A stretch of 64,000 nt of DNA from Virgisporangium aliadipatigenens (GTDB lineage: Bacteria > Actinomycetota > Actinomycetes > Mycobacteriales > Micromonosporaceae). The notes under the pieces were generated by a model. The model saw only the letters and a list, made by a program, of their open reading frames with translations, was not told the DNA's origin and did not search any database. The position numbers and the translations under genes are program-made. This document shows, piece after piece, positions 33,301 through 40,449 of the stretch (its first letter is position 1; each line of letters starts with the position of its first letter). The stretch lies in the NCBI RefSeq assembly GCF_016863615.1, contig NZ_BOPF01000020.1, forward strand, positions 124,001 through 188,000, given 5' to 3'.

Positions 33301-33676
33301 CGAGCCCGTTGTCGTACGTGGCACCGATCGCGGACCAGGTCGGCTTTCCGCCGCGCAGGTACCGCACGTGGGCCTGGTCGTTCTCGTCGCGGTTCTCCGA
33401 CCAGGCGCCGCGCACGTAGTCCGCGACGGAACGGGTGCTCTGCTTGGCGCCGCGCGCGGTCAGGTCGGCGGAGGCGTTGAACCGCTGGTCGGTCGTGGGC
33501 AGCAGCACCGTGGAGTGCGCGTCCATGAGCGAGGACTTCCCCGAGCCGGAGCGCCCGGTGAGCAGCAGCCCACGCTCGTCCACCGCAACGTCCTTGTACC
33601 CGCAGAAGGCGCCCCAGTTGACCACCTGCAGGCGGGTGAGCCGGAACTGGCCGAGGCGCAAGGTGCGCTCACTCAT
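30302..33676 (-). CDS. jetC: JetC/MksB-like SMC-family ATPase
   Basis: 1124 residues. The Walker A motif is GRSGSGKS (41-48). The middle is long coiled-coil-forming sequence rich in Arg, Glu and Ala. The ABC signature SGGEQEK (near 1012) and Walker B LMLDEAF (near 1045) are at the C-terminus, as in MukB, MksB and JetC. In Wadjet, JetABC forms a loop-extruding condensin that detects circular plasmid DNA and JetD cuts it. The gene overlaps jetB by eight bases, and jetA-jetB-jetC are in the usual order. No JetD follows: the next gene is convergent and unrelated. A run of Ser-rich residues near 906-922, coded by GGA/GAC-like trinucleotides, sits just before the C-terminal domain. Confidence 0.92.
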   Translation of the reverse strand: MSERTLRLGQFRLTRLQVVNWGAFCGYKDVAVDERGLLLTGRSGSGKSSLMDAHSTVLLPTTDQRFNASADLTARGAKQSTRSVADYVRGAWSENRDENDQAHVRYLRGGKPTWSAIGATYDNGLGSVTTAVVVKWFAGTETDGASLKSMYQLHDGQFSVQLLEEWAARRFDSRWFKATYPAEYPVTQAAYLRDLARRVGLGASRTAVSLLGKAKALKNVGDLNMFIRDNMLDRPVTFDAAARMVAAFTPLNEAYETAERAHRQERVLKDVPGLWKRFSESRESTDRARSLLGEPAETYLRGVRLRAVEAEIERIDRRLEALDETLGAHNDLRDRAFAAYTALEAQWRQDARHLHDLEMQHRLATAEHGPVQAAYRAFSAIVTRLRRPVPTDLASFSALREALPAIRAEALSAEASLRADGHAVLDAMADARRAHKEKRAELTALQSARTLIPARDQARRQAIADGAGIAVADLPYAAELIDIADDEERWRPAAERVLRGFGLRLLVPRKHADAVRNYIDHHRIKGVVDYSVVGSTADPSRAVDGTLAAKLVVDDTHPFSEWLRAELARRFDHACVENAEELDRHRIGVTLRGTVKLPGNHYRKDDRDETANPANYILGADTGTKRDALQSEVDALHRAEREATAAADNHQSRLRAAQESLAAAGELDAYPSWAAIDRWASGGRIRELDERIAAVRTDNRNLLDLEQQRVDAERRYKDAEEACAATRNEIRQLTDRMPVLVDLQKELGDQLHRLADDGDRVFLDDVLAATGVPVSPDTFALVENALRRELVARRDAADSERRVAQTRLEAAMRAFIEQWRDAAPDTSADAERSGADFAALYEDIAERRLPEAMNRFQQMIAEDMVPSISVLQREIENASTEIRKRVAMVNEGLTRVEFNTGTRLQIAHRSVASSSSSSSSASSASGSSDDARSFRAAVDALLRHAPNARRDAEASRAQFKRVRALMARFTADTAEARQWRENVLDVRNSFTFYGREELIADGSTVATFSNTSANSGGEQEKLVAFCLAAALSYNLADGDGVPAFAPLMLDEAFSKSDETFAAQALGVFHEFGFQLLIAAPIRMAGIVEPFIGQAVLVDKRVLPDGPRSAAASATFGELATRAAA

Positions 33677-34379
33677 CGTCGTCCACCCCGCTCTCGGGCG
33701 CCTCGCCGCGCGCGACCGCCAGATAGCGTTCCCGCAGCGAATCCACCTGCTCGGGCGTCAACAGCGAGGTGATGACGCCGTAGACGACGTAACGGGAAGT
33801 GCCCTTGATCGGCTTGATGATCGCGGCGTCGTCCAGCGACCGGATCGCGGTCAGGACCTTCTTGTGGAACGCCGCCTCGTCCGTGTCGCCGGGTCGCTTG
33901 TACGCGAGCATGTGGTCCAACATGTCGGCCGTGTCGACGACCGGATCGTCCGGCGCGAGCAGGTACTGCTGGAGCAGGTACAGCGTCAGCGCGCTCGCGG
34001 CGAGGCTGAGCGTGCGCGCCCGCAGCACGGTCCGGCTCATCGGCCCGGGGTCGTCCGCCTGCCGGGTGAACGCGTGCCCGTGCTCACGGTTGATCTCCAG
34101 GATGAGGCCGAGTTCGGAGAGGCGGCTGCGCAGGATCTCCTCGTACTGCGTCACAACGGCCCAGTGGCGGCGGGACTTGTCGCTGATGTGCGGCGCGGCG
34201 ACGAGTTCCTGGAGGGTCCAGCAGACCTCGGCGGGCAGCCGGCCGGTGTCCCCGTCGAAGCGCGGCCGCGGCGCCTCGGCGAGCACACCGCCCACGGCCG
34301 AACCGTCGGAGTCCGCGAACAGCGCCGCCGGATCCAGCGCCGGCCCGGTGGGCGTGGGCTCCTCAAAGAGTTCGGACAT
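33669..34379 (-). CDS. jetB: JetB/MksE-like DUF4194 subunit
   Basis: 236 residues. DUF4194 proteins are the winged-helix MukE-like kleisin partners in Wadjet and Mks systems. Visible features fit this: a helix-rich N-terminal part (EVCWTLQELVAAPHISDK, YEEILRSRLSELGLILEIN) and a C-terminal winged helix (KVLTAIRSLDDAAIIKPIKG, YVVYGVITSLLTPEQV). The ATG at 34379 has GGAGGAG eight bases upstream. It overlaps the end of jetA by 17 bases and the start of jetC by eight, so all three are made together in a fixed ratio. Confidence 0.9.
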   Translation of the reverse strand: MSELFEEPTPTGPALDPAALFADSDGSAVGGVLAEAPRPRFDGDTGRLPAEVCWTLQELVAAPHISDKSRRHWAVVTQYEEILRSRLSELGLILEINREHGHAFTRQADDPGPMSRTVLRARTLSLAASALTLYLLQQYLLAPDDPVVDTADMLDHMLAYKRPGDTDEAAFHKKVLTAIRSLDDAAIIKPIKGTSRYVVYGVITSLLTPEQVDSLRERYLAVARGEAPESGVDDDE

Positions 34380-35895
34380 CGTGCAACTCCTCCAACAGAT
34401 TGCCACCCGTCGCGGGCCGGTGCGGCTTGCCGACGTCGGGGATCGGCGCGCCGAACACCAGCCGCGGCACGGTCAGCGCACGCCCGCCGGTACGCGTGCG
34501 CACGCCGACGGTCTCGACCGCGCCCGGGTCGACCTCGCCGTAGCGGGAAGCCAGCGACCACAACGCGAGCACGTCTCCGGTCCGCGCGGAAGGCAGGCGC
34601 AGCAACACGTCCGCGAGCGTGGCGGGACCGTCCCGCAACGAGGCGTTGACCGCCGTCCGCAGGGCGGCCCAGTCGATCGACTCCGTCCCGGCCGCGGCCG
34701 CCACGTCGACCGCGAAGTCGTCGTCGGCGGAGGACGCGAGCGGGTCCGGCAGCGACGCCGTTCCGGGGTGCAGCCGCAGCCGCCCGACCGAGGCGACCTC
34801 GACCCCGCCGGTCGGCAACACGAACCCGATGTCCCGCCCGCCGTGCAGCTTCCCGAACGCCTCCGCCGCGGCCGCCTGCGCCTCGCTGATCCGCAGCCGC
34901 ATGCTCCGGTAGTGCAGCACGTCCCCGCCGCGCACGAACGTGCTGATCCGCCGGAACGCCACCGCCCGGATCTCCTCGACCTCCTGCACCCGTTGCCACA
35001 CCGCGTCGATGAAGCCCTCGAGCGCCTCGGCGAGGTGCCCGGGCAGCGGGTCGAGGCGTTCGACGACGGCGGCGATGTCGGCCTCCAGGCGGGTGCGCTG
35101 GGAGGGCCGCGCGATGACCGTCGCGAACGCCCGGAACGCCTGCCCCTCCGCCGATTCGGCGATGACGTCGTGCCCGTCGAACATGCGCTGCAACGAGTCG
35201 GCGAACTCGGCCGGGTCGTCGGTGAGGCTCTGCCGCAGCAGCGTCGCCGCGTTGTCGTGCATGAGTTCGCCGTAGCGGGCCACGTCGGCGGGGATGCGCT
35301 CGACCAGTTGCACCACGGCGGTGAGCCGGTCGACGAGTTCGCGGTTGCTGACGGTGGGCAGTTCGCCGCGGTCGAGCGCGTCGCGCTGCGCGACGAGTGC
35401 GGCGATCCGGTCGTCGATGGCGTCGCGCCGGGCCCGCGGGTCGGGATCCGCGTCGGTGGCGATCTGGCGGATCTCGTCCATGAGCATGGTCAGCGCCGAC
35501 TCGGTGGCGAGCGAGCTGTGCCGCTGGAGGTTGCGCATCTGCCGCACCGCCTGGTGCGCACCGGTGGACAGCTGGTAACGCTCGACCCGCGTCTCGGGGT
35601 CGACGGTGCGGTGCAGCCAGCCCCGGCGGGTCCACCGGTTCAGCAGGTAGTCGGCGTCCGGGACGGCCTCTTCCGACTCGTCGTCCCAGACGTAGCCGCG
35701 CAGCAGGGCCGGCAGGTCGGCGTCGATGAGCGCGGCCAGCGTCTGCCCGTCGACGACCTGGCCGTCACCCAGGTGGGCGGCCATCAGCGCGGTGTTGAGC
35801 AGCGCGTGCCGGGACCGCAGCAGCGACATCGTGACGTCGGCGGCGGAGTTGCCGCGGAACTCGTGCAGCAACTGCTCGGCCGTCTTGCCTGCCAA
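34363..35895 (-). CDS. jetA: JetA/MksF-like DUF3375 subunit
   Basis: About 510 residues, the kleisin-like (MukF-like) subunit of a Wadjet/Mks condensin. The N-terminus has LRSRHALLNTALMAAHL and a winged-helix region. The middle has long helices (ARRDAIDDRIAALVAQRDALDRG), and the C-terminal part has VRTRTGGRALTVPRLVFG. I start it at TTG 35895 because GGAGGAGG stands right before it at proper spacing; the frame also offers GTG 35916 and TTG 35943. It is first in the operon and divergent from the next gene with about 96 bases between. Confidence 0.87.
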   Translation of the reverse strand: MAGKTAEQLLHEFRGNSAADVTMSLLRSRHALLNTALMAAHLGDGQVVDGQTLAALIDADLPALLRGYVWDDESEEAVPDADYLLNRWTRRGWLHRTVDPETRVERYQLSTGAHQAVRQMRNLQRHSSLATESALTMLMDEIRQIATDADPDPRARRDAIDDRIAALVAQRDALDRGELPTVSNRELVDRLTAVVQLVERIPADVARYGELMHDNAATLLRQSLTDDPAEFADSLQRMFDGHDVIAESAEGQAFRAFATVIARPSQRTRLEADIAAVVERLDPLPGHLAEALEGFIDAVWQRVQEVEEIRAVAFRRISTFVRGGDVLHYRSMRLRISEAQAAAAEAFGKLHGGRDIGFVLPTGGVEVASVGRLRLHPGTASLPDPLASSADDDFAVDVAAAAGTESIDWAALRTAVNASLRDGPATLADVLLRLPSARTGDVLALWSLASRYGEVDPGAVETVGVRTRTGGRALTVPRLVFGAPIPDVGKPHRPATGGNLLEELHDVRTL

Positions 35896-35977
35896 CTCGC
35901 CTCCTCCGCGTCCCACCGCGGAGCCGGTGCCGGGCAGGTACAAACCCGTCGACCGTACACGGCCCGCCCGGAGCGGG

Positions 35978-35983
35978 TATTAA
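35978..35983 (+). promoter_or_regulatory. -10 box, probable leaderless promoter
   Basis: TATTAA stands out in a G/C-rich region and ends eight bases before the ATG at 35992. A start of transcription at or next to that ATG would make the mRNA leaderless, which is common in actinomycetes. No convincing -35 box is seen. Confidence 0.45.
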
Positions 35984-35991
35984 TGCAGGTG

Positions 35992-37500
35992 ATGCGACAC
36001 GTGCTATTCCCCGGTCGGCACCATGTGCTGACCCGGTTCCAAGCGGAGTACCTGGCGGGTCTGGCGAACAGTGACAGCACAGTCGTCTGGGCGGTGACGT
36101 CGGCGAACCACGAGAACACTCGGCGTAATCCGGTGCCCTATCACCGGCGGGAGGCCGCGATCGAGCGGTTCAGCGTCATGACCGGGTTGCGCTCCGTCGT
36201 GGTGCCGGTCTTCGACACCGCGCCGACGGAGCGGTTCGCCGAGGTGACGGTGAAGACGATCGCGGTCGCCACCGGGCTGGAGCTGACGCCGGCGGACACG
36301 GTGGTCGCGTGTTCGACCCCCGAGGTCGCCGCGCTCTATGCCGCGCTCGGCTTCCCCCTCGTCGGAGTCGAGGCCGATCAGGAGCATCCGGTCGAACGTC
36401 CATGGGACGTCCTGCTCCGCCTCGCCGACGGCGACGAGACGTGGCGTGTCCTGGCGCACCCGGCGACGGTGGACGTGTTCGACCGGTACGGGCTGACGGA
36501 GACGGTGCGTTCGGTGGTGAACGACCCGGTCGTCGGCGACGAGGGCGGTCTGACGGCCACCCGGGACTACCGCACCTACGTGGAGGCGTTCGCGGGCAGC
36601 GCCGCGCGCAAGTGGGAGCTGGTGCGCGGGCACGTGCGGCCGGGGCGCATCGTCGACATCGGCTGCGGCGCCGGTGCCGTGCTCGAACTGGCCGACCGCG
36701 AGCCGACCCTGCGCGAGAGCGACCTGATCGGGGTCGAGGTCGCCCGGCACCTGTACGAGGAGTGCGTGCACAAGAAGGCGCAGGGTGCCTTCGCCAACCC
36801 GAACGTCTTCTTCTACCGCCGCAACGTGCTGGGCGGCGCGGTCTTCCGGCCCCGGTCGGTCGACACGACGCTCACGTTCGCGCTGACGCACGAGATCTGG
36901 TCCTACGGCGAGCAGTGGAAGTCCCTGCGTCGTTTCGCCGAGGCGATCTACGCGCACACCGTTCCCGGCGGAATCTGGATCAACAGCGATGTCTGCGGCC
37001 CGGACGGGCGCGACGTGCCGGTGCGGCTGCGGCTCGCGGACAGCGACGGGCGCAACCCGGAACGCCCCCGCGACGACCTCGCCCGCCTCGGTCCCGCGGC
37101 CGCCGGCGAGTACGTTGCCGGCCTGTCCACGCGGGCCCGGCTGGACCAGTTCGCGGTCGACTTCGCGTTCCCGTTCGCCTACGAGGCGCACGACGACGGC
37201 TCGGTGACGCTGCCGCTCGGCGCCGCGATGGACTACCTGACCCGCAAGGACTACGTGGAGAACTGGCTCTCCGAGACGCGGGAACAGTTCTGCGGGCTGG
37301 AGTTCGCGGACTGGAAGGCGCTGCTGGGCGACGTCGGCTTCGTGCTCGAACCGGCCTCCACCGGCACCCGCAACGACTGGATCGTGGCCAACCGGCTGGC
37401 CCCCGTGGCGGCGCTGGAACATCTCGACGGCCGGCCGATGGAGTGGCCGGTGACGCACGTGCTGCTCGTCGCCCGGCGGCCGCACACCGCGATGGCATAG
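35992..37500 (+). CDS. Nucleotidyltransferase-like/SAM methyltransferase fusion
   Basis: About 502 residues. The N-terminus (HVLFPGRHHVLTRFQAEYL) resembles the nucleotide-binding start of NMN adenylyltransferases and related cytidylyltransferases; GRHHVLT stands where these have a His-rich GxxxPxHxGH-type motif. The second half is a class I methyltransferase with IVDIGCGAGAVLELA (about 217-231), IGVEVARHL and LTFALTHEIW. The reaction is not known. It is followed nine bases later by an epimerase gene on the same strand, so a role in nucleotide-sugar or cofactor tailoring is likely. I prefer ATG 35992 because AGGT lies just before it; ATG 35983 is the other choice. Confidence 0.7.
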   Translation: MRHVLFPGRHHVLTRFQAEYLAGLANSDSTVVWAVTSANHENTRRNPVPYHRREAAIERFSVMTGLRSVVVPVFDTAPTERFAEVTVKTIAVATGLELTPADTVVACSTPEVAALYAALGFPLVGVEADQEHPVERPWDVLLRLADGDETWRVLAHPATVDVFDRYGLTETVRSVVNDPVVGDEGGLTATRDYRTYVEAFAGSAARKWELVRGHVRPGRIVDIGCGAGAVLELADREPTLRESDLIGVEVARHLYEECVHKKAQGAFANPNVFFYRRNVLGGAVFRPRSVDTTLTFALTHEIWSYGEQWKSLRRFAEAIYAHTVPGGIWINSDVCGPDGRDVPVRLRLADSDGRNPERPRDDLARLGPAAAGEYVAGLSTRARLDQFAVDFAFPFAYEAHDDGSVTLPLGAAMDYLTRKDYVENWLSETREQFCGLEFADWKALLGDVGFVLEPASTGTRNDWIVANRLAPVAALEHLDGRPMEWPVTHVLLVARRPHTAMA

Positions 37501-37509
37501 CGTGGGGGC

Positions 37510-38487
37510 ATGCGGGTTCTGTTCATCGGCGGCACGGGCATCATCTCCACGGCGTGCACGCGGCTCGCCGTCGCGCGCGGCATCGACCTGTATCTGCTGA
37601 AGAGAAGTGCGTCCCCGGTCGAGGGCGCCACCGTGCTGCGGGGCGACATCCGCGACCCCGCCTCGGTCAAGGAGGCGCTGGGCGACCTGGAGTTCGACGC
37701 CGTCGTCGACTGGGTGGCGTTCACCCCGGAGCACGTGCGGACCGACGTCGACCTGTTCCGCGGGCGCACCGGGCAGTACGTCTTCATCAGCTCCGCCTCG
37801 GCCTACCAGACGCCGCCGGCCCGGATCCCGGTCGTCGAGTCGACGCCGCTGCGCAACCCGTTCTGGCAGTACTCGCGAAACAAGATCGCGTGTGAGGACC
37901 TGCTGACGCGCGCCTACCGGGAGGACGGCTTCCCGGCGACGATCGTGCGCCCGTCGCACACGTACGGGCCGACGCTGGTGCCGTTCGACGGCGGCTGGAC
38001 CGTGCTCGGGCGGATGCGCGCCGGCAAGGAGATCATCGTGCACGGCGACGGCACCTCGCTGTGGACGCTCACGCATCACGACGACTTCGCGAAGGGCTTC
38101 GTGCCGCTGCTCGGGCACGGGCGCACGCTCGGCGAGGCGTTCCACATCACCTCCGACGACGTGCTCACGTGGAACCAGATCGCCCACGCGCTCGCCGCGG
38201 CGCTGGGGGTCGAACCCCGGATCGTGCACGTGCCCTCGGACGCCGTCGCCGCGGCCGACCCGGAGTGGGGCGCCGGGCTGCTCGGCGACAAGGCCCACTC
38301 GATGATCTTCGACAACAGCAAGCTGCGCTCGGTGGTGCCCGACTACGTGGCGACGATTCCGTTCGAGCGCGGGGCGCGGGAGATCGTCGCCTGGCACCTC
38401 GCCGATCCGGCCCGGCAGGTCGCCGACGAACGCCTCGACGCCGTCATGGACCGCCTCGCCGACACGTACCGCAGCGCCGTGGCTTAG
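37510..38487 (+). CDS. NAD-dependent epimerase/reductase, first tandem copy
   Basis: 325 residues of extended short-chain dehydrogenase type. The Rossmann motif is GGTGIIS with the start MRVLFIGG. The region SSASAYQTPPARIP holds the usual active-site SSAS and a Tyr; the Tyr/Lys pair of the SDR family appears as YSRNKIACE. It is of the kind often annotated as nucleoside-diphosphate-sugar epimerase or SDR isoflavone-reductase-like. It is closely similar over its whole length to the next gene. The stop codon lies inside the left arm of the hairpin that separates them. Confidence 0.87.
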   Translation: MRVLFIGGTGIISTACTRLAVARGIDLYLLKRSASPVEGATVLRGDIRDPASVKEALGDLEFDAVVDWVAFTPEHVRTDVDLFRGRTGQYVFISSASAYQTPPARIPVVESTPLRNPFWQYSRNKIACEDLLTRAYREDGFPATIVRPSHTYGPTLVPFDGGWTVLGRMRAGKEIIVHGDGTSLWTLTHHDDFAKGFVPLLGHGRTLGEAFHITSDDVLTWNQIAHALAAALGVEPRIVHVPSDAVAAADPEWGAGLLGDKAHSMIFDNSKLRSVVPDYVATIPFERGAREIVAWHLADPARQVADERLDAVMDRLADTYRSAVA

Positions 38488-38559
38488 GGCGTGCCTCGTG
38501 GATCAGGGCGAGCCTCCGGGCCCGGCGGTGGCCGGCATGATCCGCGAGGCATGCCCTAA
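38484..38559. repeat. Hairpin with 22-base arms between tandem epimerase genes
   Basis: The left arm (38484-38505, beginning TTAGGGCGTGCCTCG) pairs with the right arm (38538-38559, ending GCATGCCCTAA) with two mismatches; the loop is 32 bases. The TAG stop of the first epimerase is inside the left arm. It could be a terminator or a small mobile inverted-repeat element. Confidence 0.82.
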
Positions 38560-38569
38560 CGTGGGGGCC

Positions 38570-39547
38570 ATGCGGGTTCTGTTCATCGGCGGTACCGGAG
38601 TCATCTCCTCGGCGTGTGCCCGGCTGGCGCTGGAGCGCGGCATCGAGCTGTCCGTGCTCAACCGCAGCGGCTCGGCCGTCCCGGGCGCCACCGCGCTGCG
38701 GGGCGACATCCGCGACGCCGCGTCGGCCCGCGCGGCGCTGGGCGACCGGGAGTTCGACGCCGTCGTCGAGTTCGTGGCGTTCACCCCGGAACACGTCCGG
38801 GCCGACGTCGACCTGTTCCGCGGGCGCACCGGGCAGTACGTCTTCATCAGCTCCGCCTCGGCCTACCAGAAGCCGGTGGCGCGGCTGCCGATCACCGAGT
38901 CGACGCCGCTGCGCAACCCGTTCTGGCAGTACTCGCGGGACAAGATCGCGTGTGAGGACCTGCTGACGCGGGCCTACCGGGAGGACGGCTTCCCGGTGAC
39001 GATCGTGCGCCCGTCGCACACCTACGACCGGACCCGCATCCCGTTCCAGGGGCGCTGGACGTGGCTCGACCGGCTGCGCCAGGGCCGCGAGGTCATCGTG
39101 CACGGCGACGGCACCTCGCTGTGGACGATCACGCACCAGGACGACTTCGCGAAGGGGTTCGTGCCCCTGCTCGGACACGGGCGCACGCTCGGTGAGGCGT
39201 TCCACATCACCTCCGACGAGGCGCTCACCTGGGACCAGATCGCCCGCACCTTCGCCGCCGTCCTGCGGGTCGAGCCGCGCATCGTGCACGTGACGTCGGA
39301 CGCCATCGCCGCGGCCGACCCCGAGTGGGGCGAGAAGCTGCTCGGCGACAAGGCGCACTCGACCGTCCTGGACAACAGCAAGCTGCGCTCGGTCGTGCCG
39401 GACTTCGTGGCGACGATCCCGTTCGAGCAGGGGGCGCGGGAGATCGTCGAGTGGTACCTCGCGGACTCGGCCCGGCAGGTCGTCGACGAGAAGTTCGACG
39501 CGCTGATGGATCGCCTCATCGCAGCATCACGCTCAGTGAGCGTCTGA
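38570..39547 (+). CDS. NAD-dependent epimerase/reductase, second tandem copy
   Basis: 325 residues, the same length as the first copy and nearly identical over long runs (MRVLFIGGTG; QYVFISSASAYQ; KIACEDLLTRAYREDGFP; HGDGTSLWT). The active-site YSRDKIACE and SSASAY segments are kept, so both copies look functional. Substrate-facing residues differ around 145-175 (YDRTRIPFQGRWTWLDRL against YGPTLVPFDGGWTVLGRM), which suggests a change in substrate. The ATG at 38570 is preceded by GTGGGGGC, as in the first copy; a longer frame starting inside the hairpin is not credible. Confidence 0.87.
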   Translation: MRVLFIGGTGVISSACARLALERGIELSVLNRSGSAVPGATALRGDIRDAASARAALGDREFDAVVEFVAFTPEHVRADVDLFRGRTGQYVFISSASAYQKPVARLPITESTPLRNPFWQYSRDKIACEDLLTRAYREDGFPVTIVRPSHTYDRTRIPFQGRWTWLDRLRQGREVIVHGDGTSLWTITHQDDFAKGFVPLLGHGRTLGEAFHITSDEALTWDQIARTFAAVLRVEPRIVHVTSDAIAAADPEWGEKLLGDKAHSTVLDNSKLRSVVPDFVATIPFEQGAREIVEWYLADSARQVVDEKFDALMDRLIAASRSVSV

Positions 39548-39622
39548 TCGTCGGGCGGCCGGGGTCGGCTTCCGGCCGTCCGACCCGTGGGCAGCGGCAC
39601 TGACCTGCGATAAAACCTCTGC

Positions 39623-40144
39623 ATGCGTAAAGCTCTGACGGTAGCGGCCTGCGCCGCGGCGTTCCTGATGGCGGCTCCGGCTACTGCCGGTCACGCGGCC
39701 GACACGACGCCCTCCCCCTCGTCCGCCTCCCCATACGACGCGGTCATCGGCACGGGCACGCTCGGCCAGTTCGGTACGCCGACCGCTTACCTCGGCGCCA
39801 CCGGCACCCGGATCGGCGACCTCGGCGCGTACACCATCACCTACCCGGACGGCACGTACGCCATCGGTTCGATCACCTGCGTCGCCGTGGAGAGCAACGT
39901 CGCCTACGTCACCGGCCGGGTGGCGCTGTCCGGCGGCCCGCGCAAGACGACGAACAACTGGAACAAGGGCACGTTCATCGTCATCGGGGTCGAGGACAAC
40001 GGCAACGGCGGCGCGACCGAGGCGCCCGACCGGCTGAACTTCTCGAAGGGGCTCGCCACCGACCCGGGCTGCGCGCCGAACCTGCTTGCGCGGCCGGACT
40101 TCCAGATCGTCAAGGGCAACTACTGGGTCCGCGACGGCGGCTGA
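39623..40144 (+). CDS. Secreted protein, unknown function
   Basis: 173 residues. A clear signal peptide (MRKALTVAACAAAFLMAAPA) ends near the AGHAADTT cleavage area. A Ser/Pro-rich linker (about 30-40) follows. The mature part is beta-rich with YTITYPDGTYAIGSITCVAV and two Cys (near 83 and 152) that could form a disulphide. There are no membrane helices and no known catalytic motif. It stands alone, downstream of the epimerases and before a tiny membrane protein gene. Confidence 0.65.
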   Translation: MRKALTVAACAAAFLMAAPATAGHAADTTPSPSSASPYDAVIGTGTLGQFGTPTAYLGATGTRIGDLGAYTITYPDGTYAIGSITCVAVESNVAYVTGRVALSGGPRKTTNNWNKGTFIVIGVEDNGNGGATEAPDRLNFSKGLATDPGCAPNLLARPDFQIVKGNYWVRDGG

Positions 40145-40320
40145 TCCCGGGCGACGAAATCGTGCCGCCGCGGCCCACTGTGATCGCGGCGGCACGTTTC
40201 GTGTTGCCGGATTCCGGCAATGCTGAAGAGGTTGATTCAGCCTGCCGCCGACCTGTCGCGTCGCCGGCCCGACCGGACATCCTCGACGGAGACCGGTTAC
40301 CCGACGGGGAGGAGAGGTCG

Positions 40321-40446
40321 ATGGAAGCCTTCATGGCCGGGCGCGCGAACGCGCCCGGCCGACTCAAGCGGATCATCTTCGGCGTGCTGGGAACCCTGGC
40401 GTTCGCCTTCTGCGCACTGGCGGTCGTGGTCACCGCCCTCGGCTAG
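40321..40446 (+). CDS. Small single-helix membrane protein
   Basis: 41 residues. GGGGAGGAGAGG lies just before the ATG, one of the strongest ribosome binding sites in the window. The protein is MEAFMAGRANAPGRLKR followed by a membrane helix of about 20 residues ending at VVTALG, so the basic N-terminal part should stay in the cytoplasm. The function is unknown. The frame is open further upstream, but the binding site decides the start. It ends three bases before the stop of the convergent phospholipase gene. Confidence 0.65.
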   Translation: MEAFMAGRANAPGRLKRIIFGVLGTLAFAFCALAVVVTALG

Positions 40447-40449
40447 GCC

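Noticed and set aside
30302-33676. SbcC or MukB identity for the jetC gene
   Set aside because: The neighbours DUF3375 and DUF4194 and the lack of SbcD or MukE/MukF of the enterobacterial type fit JetC/MksB better.
33799-35991. Upstream extension of the nucleotidyltransferase-methyltransferase gene
   Set aside because: It is antisense to jetA and jetB; the -10 box and starts at 35983/35992 are better supported.
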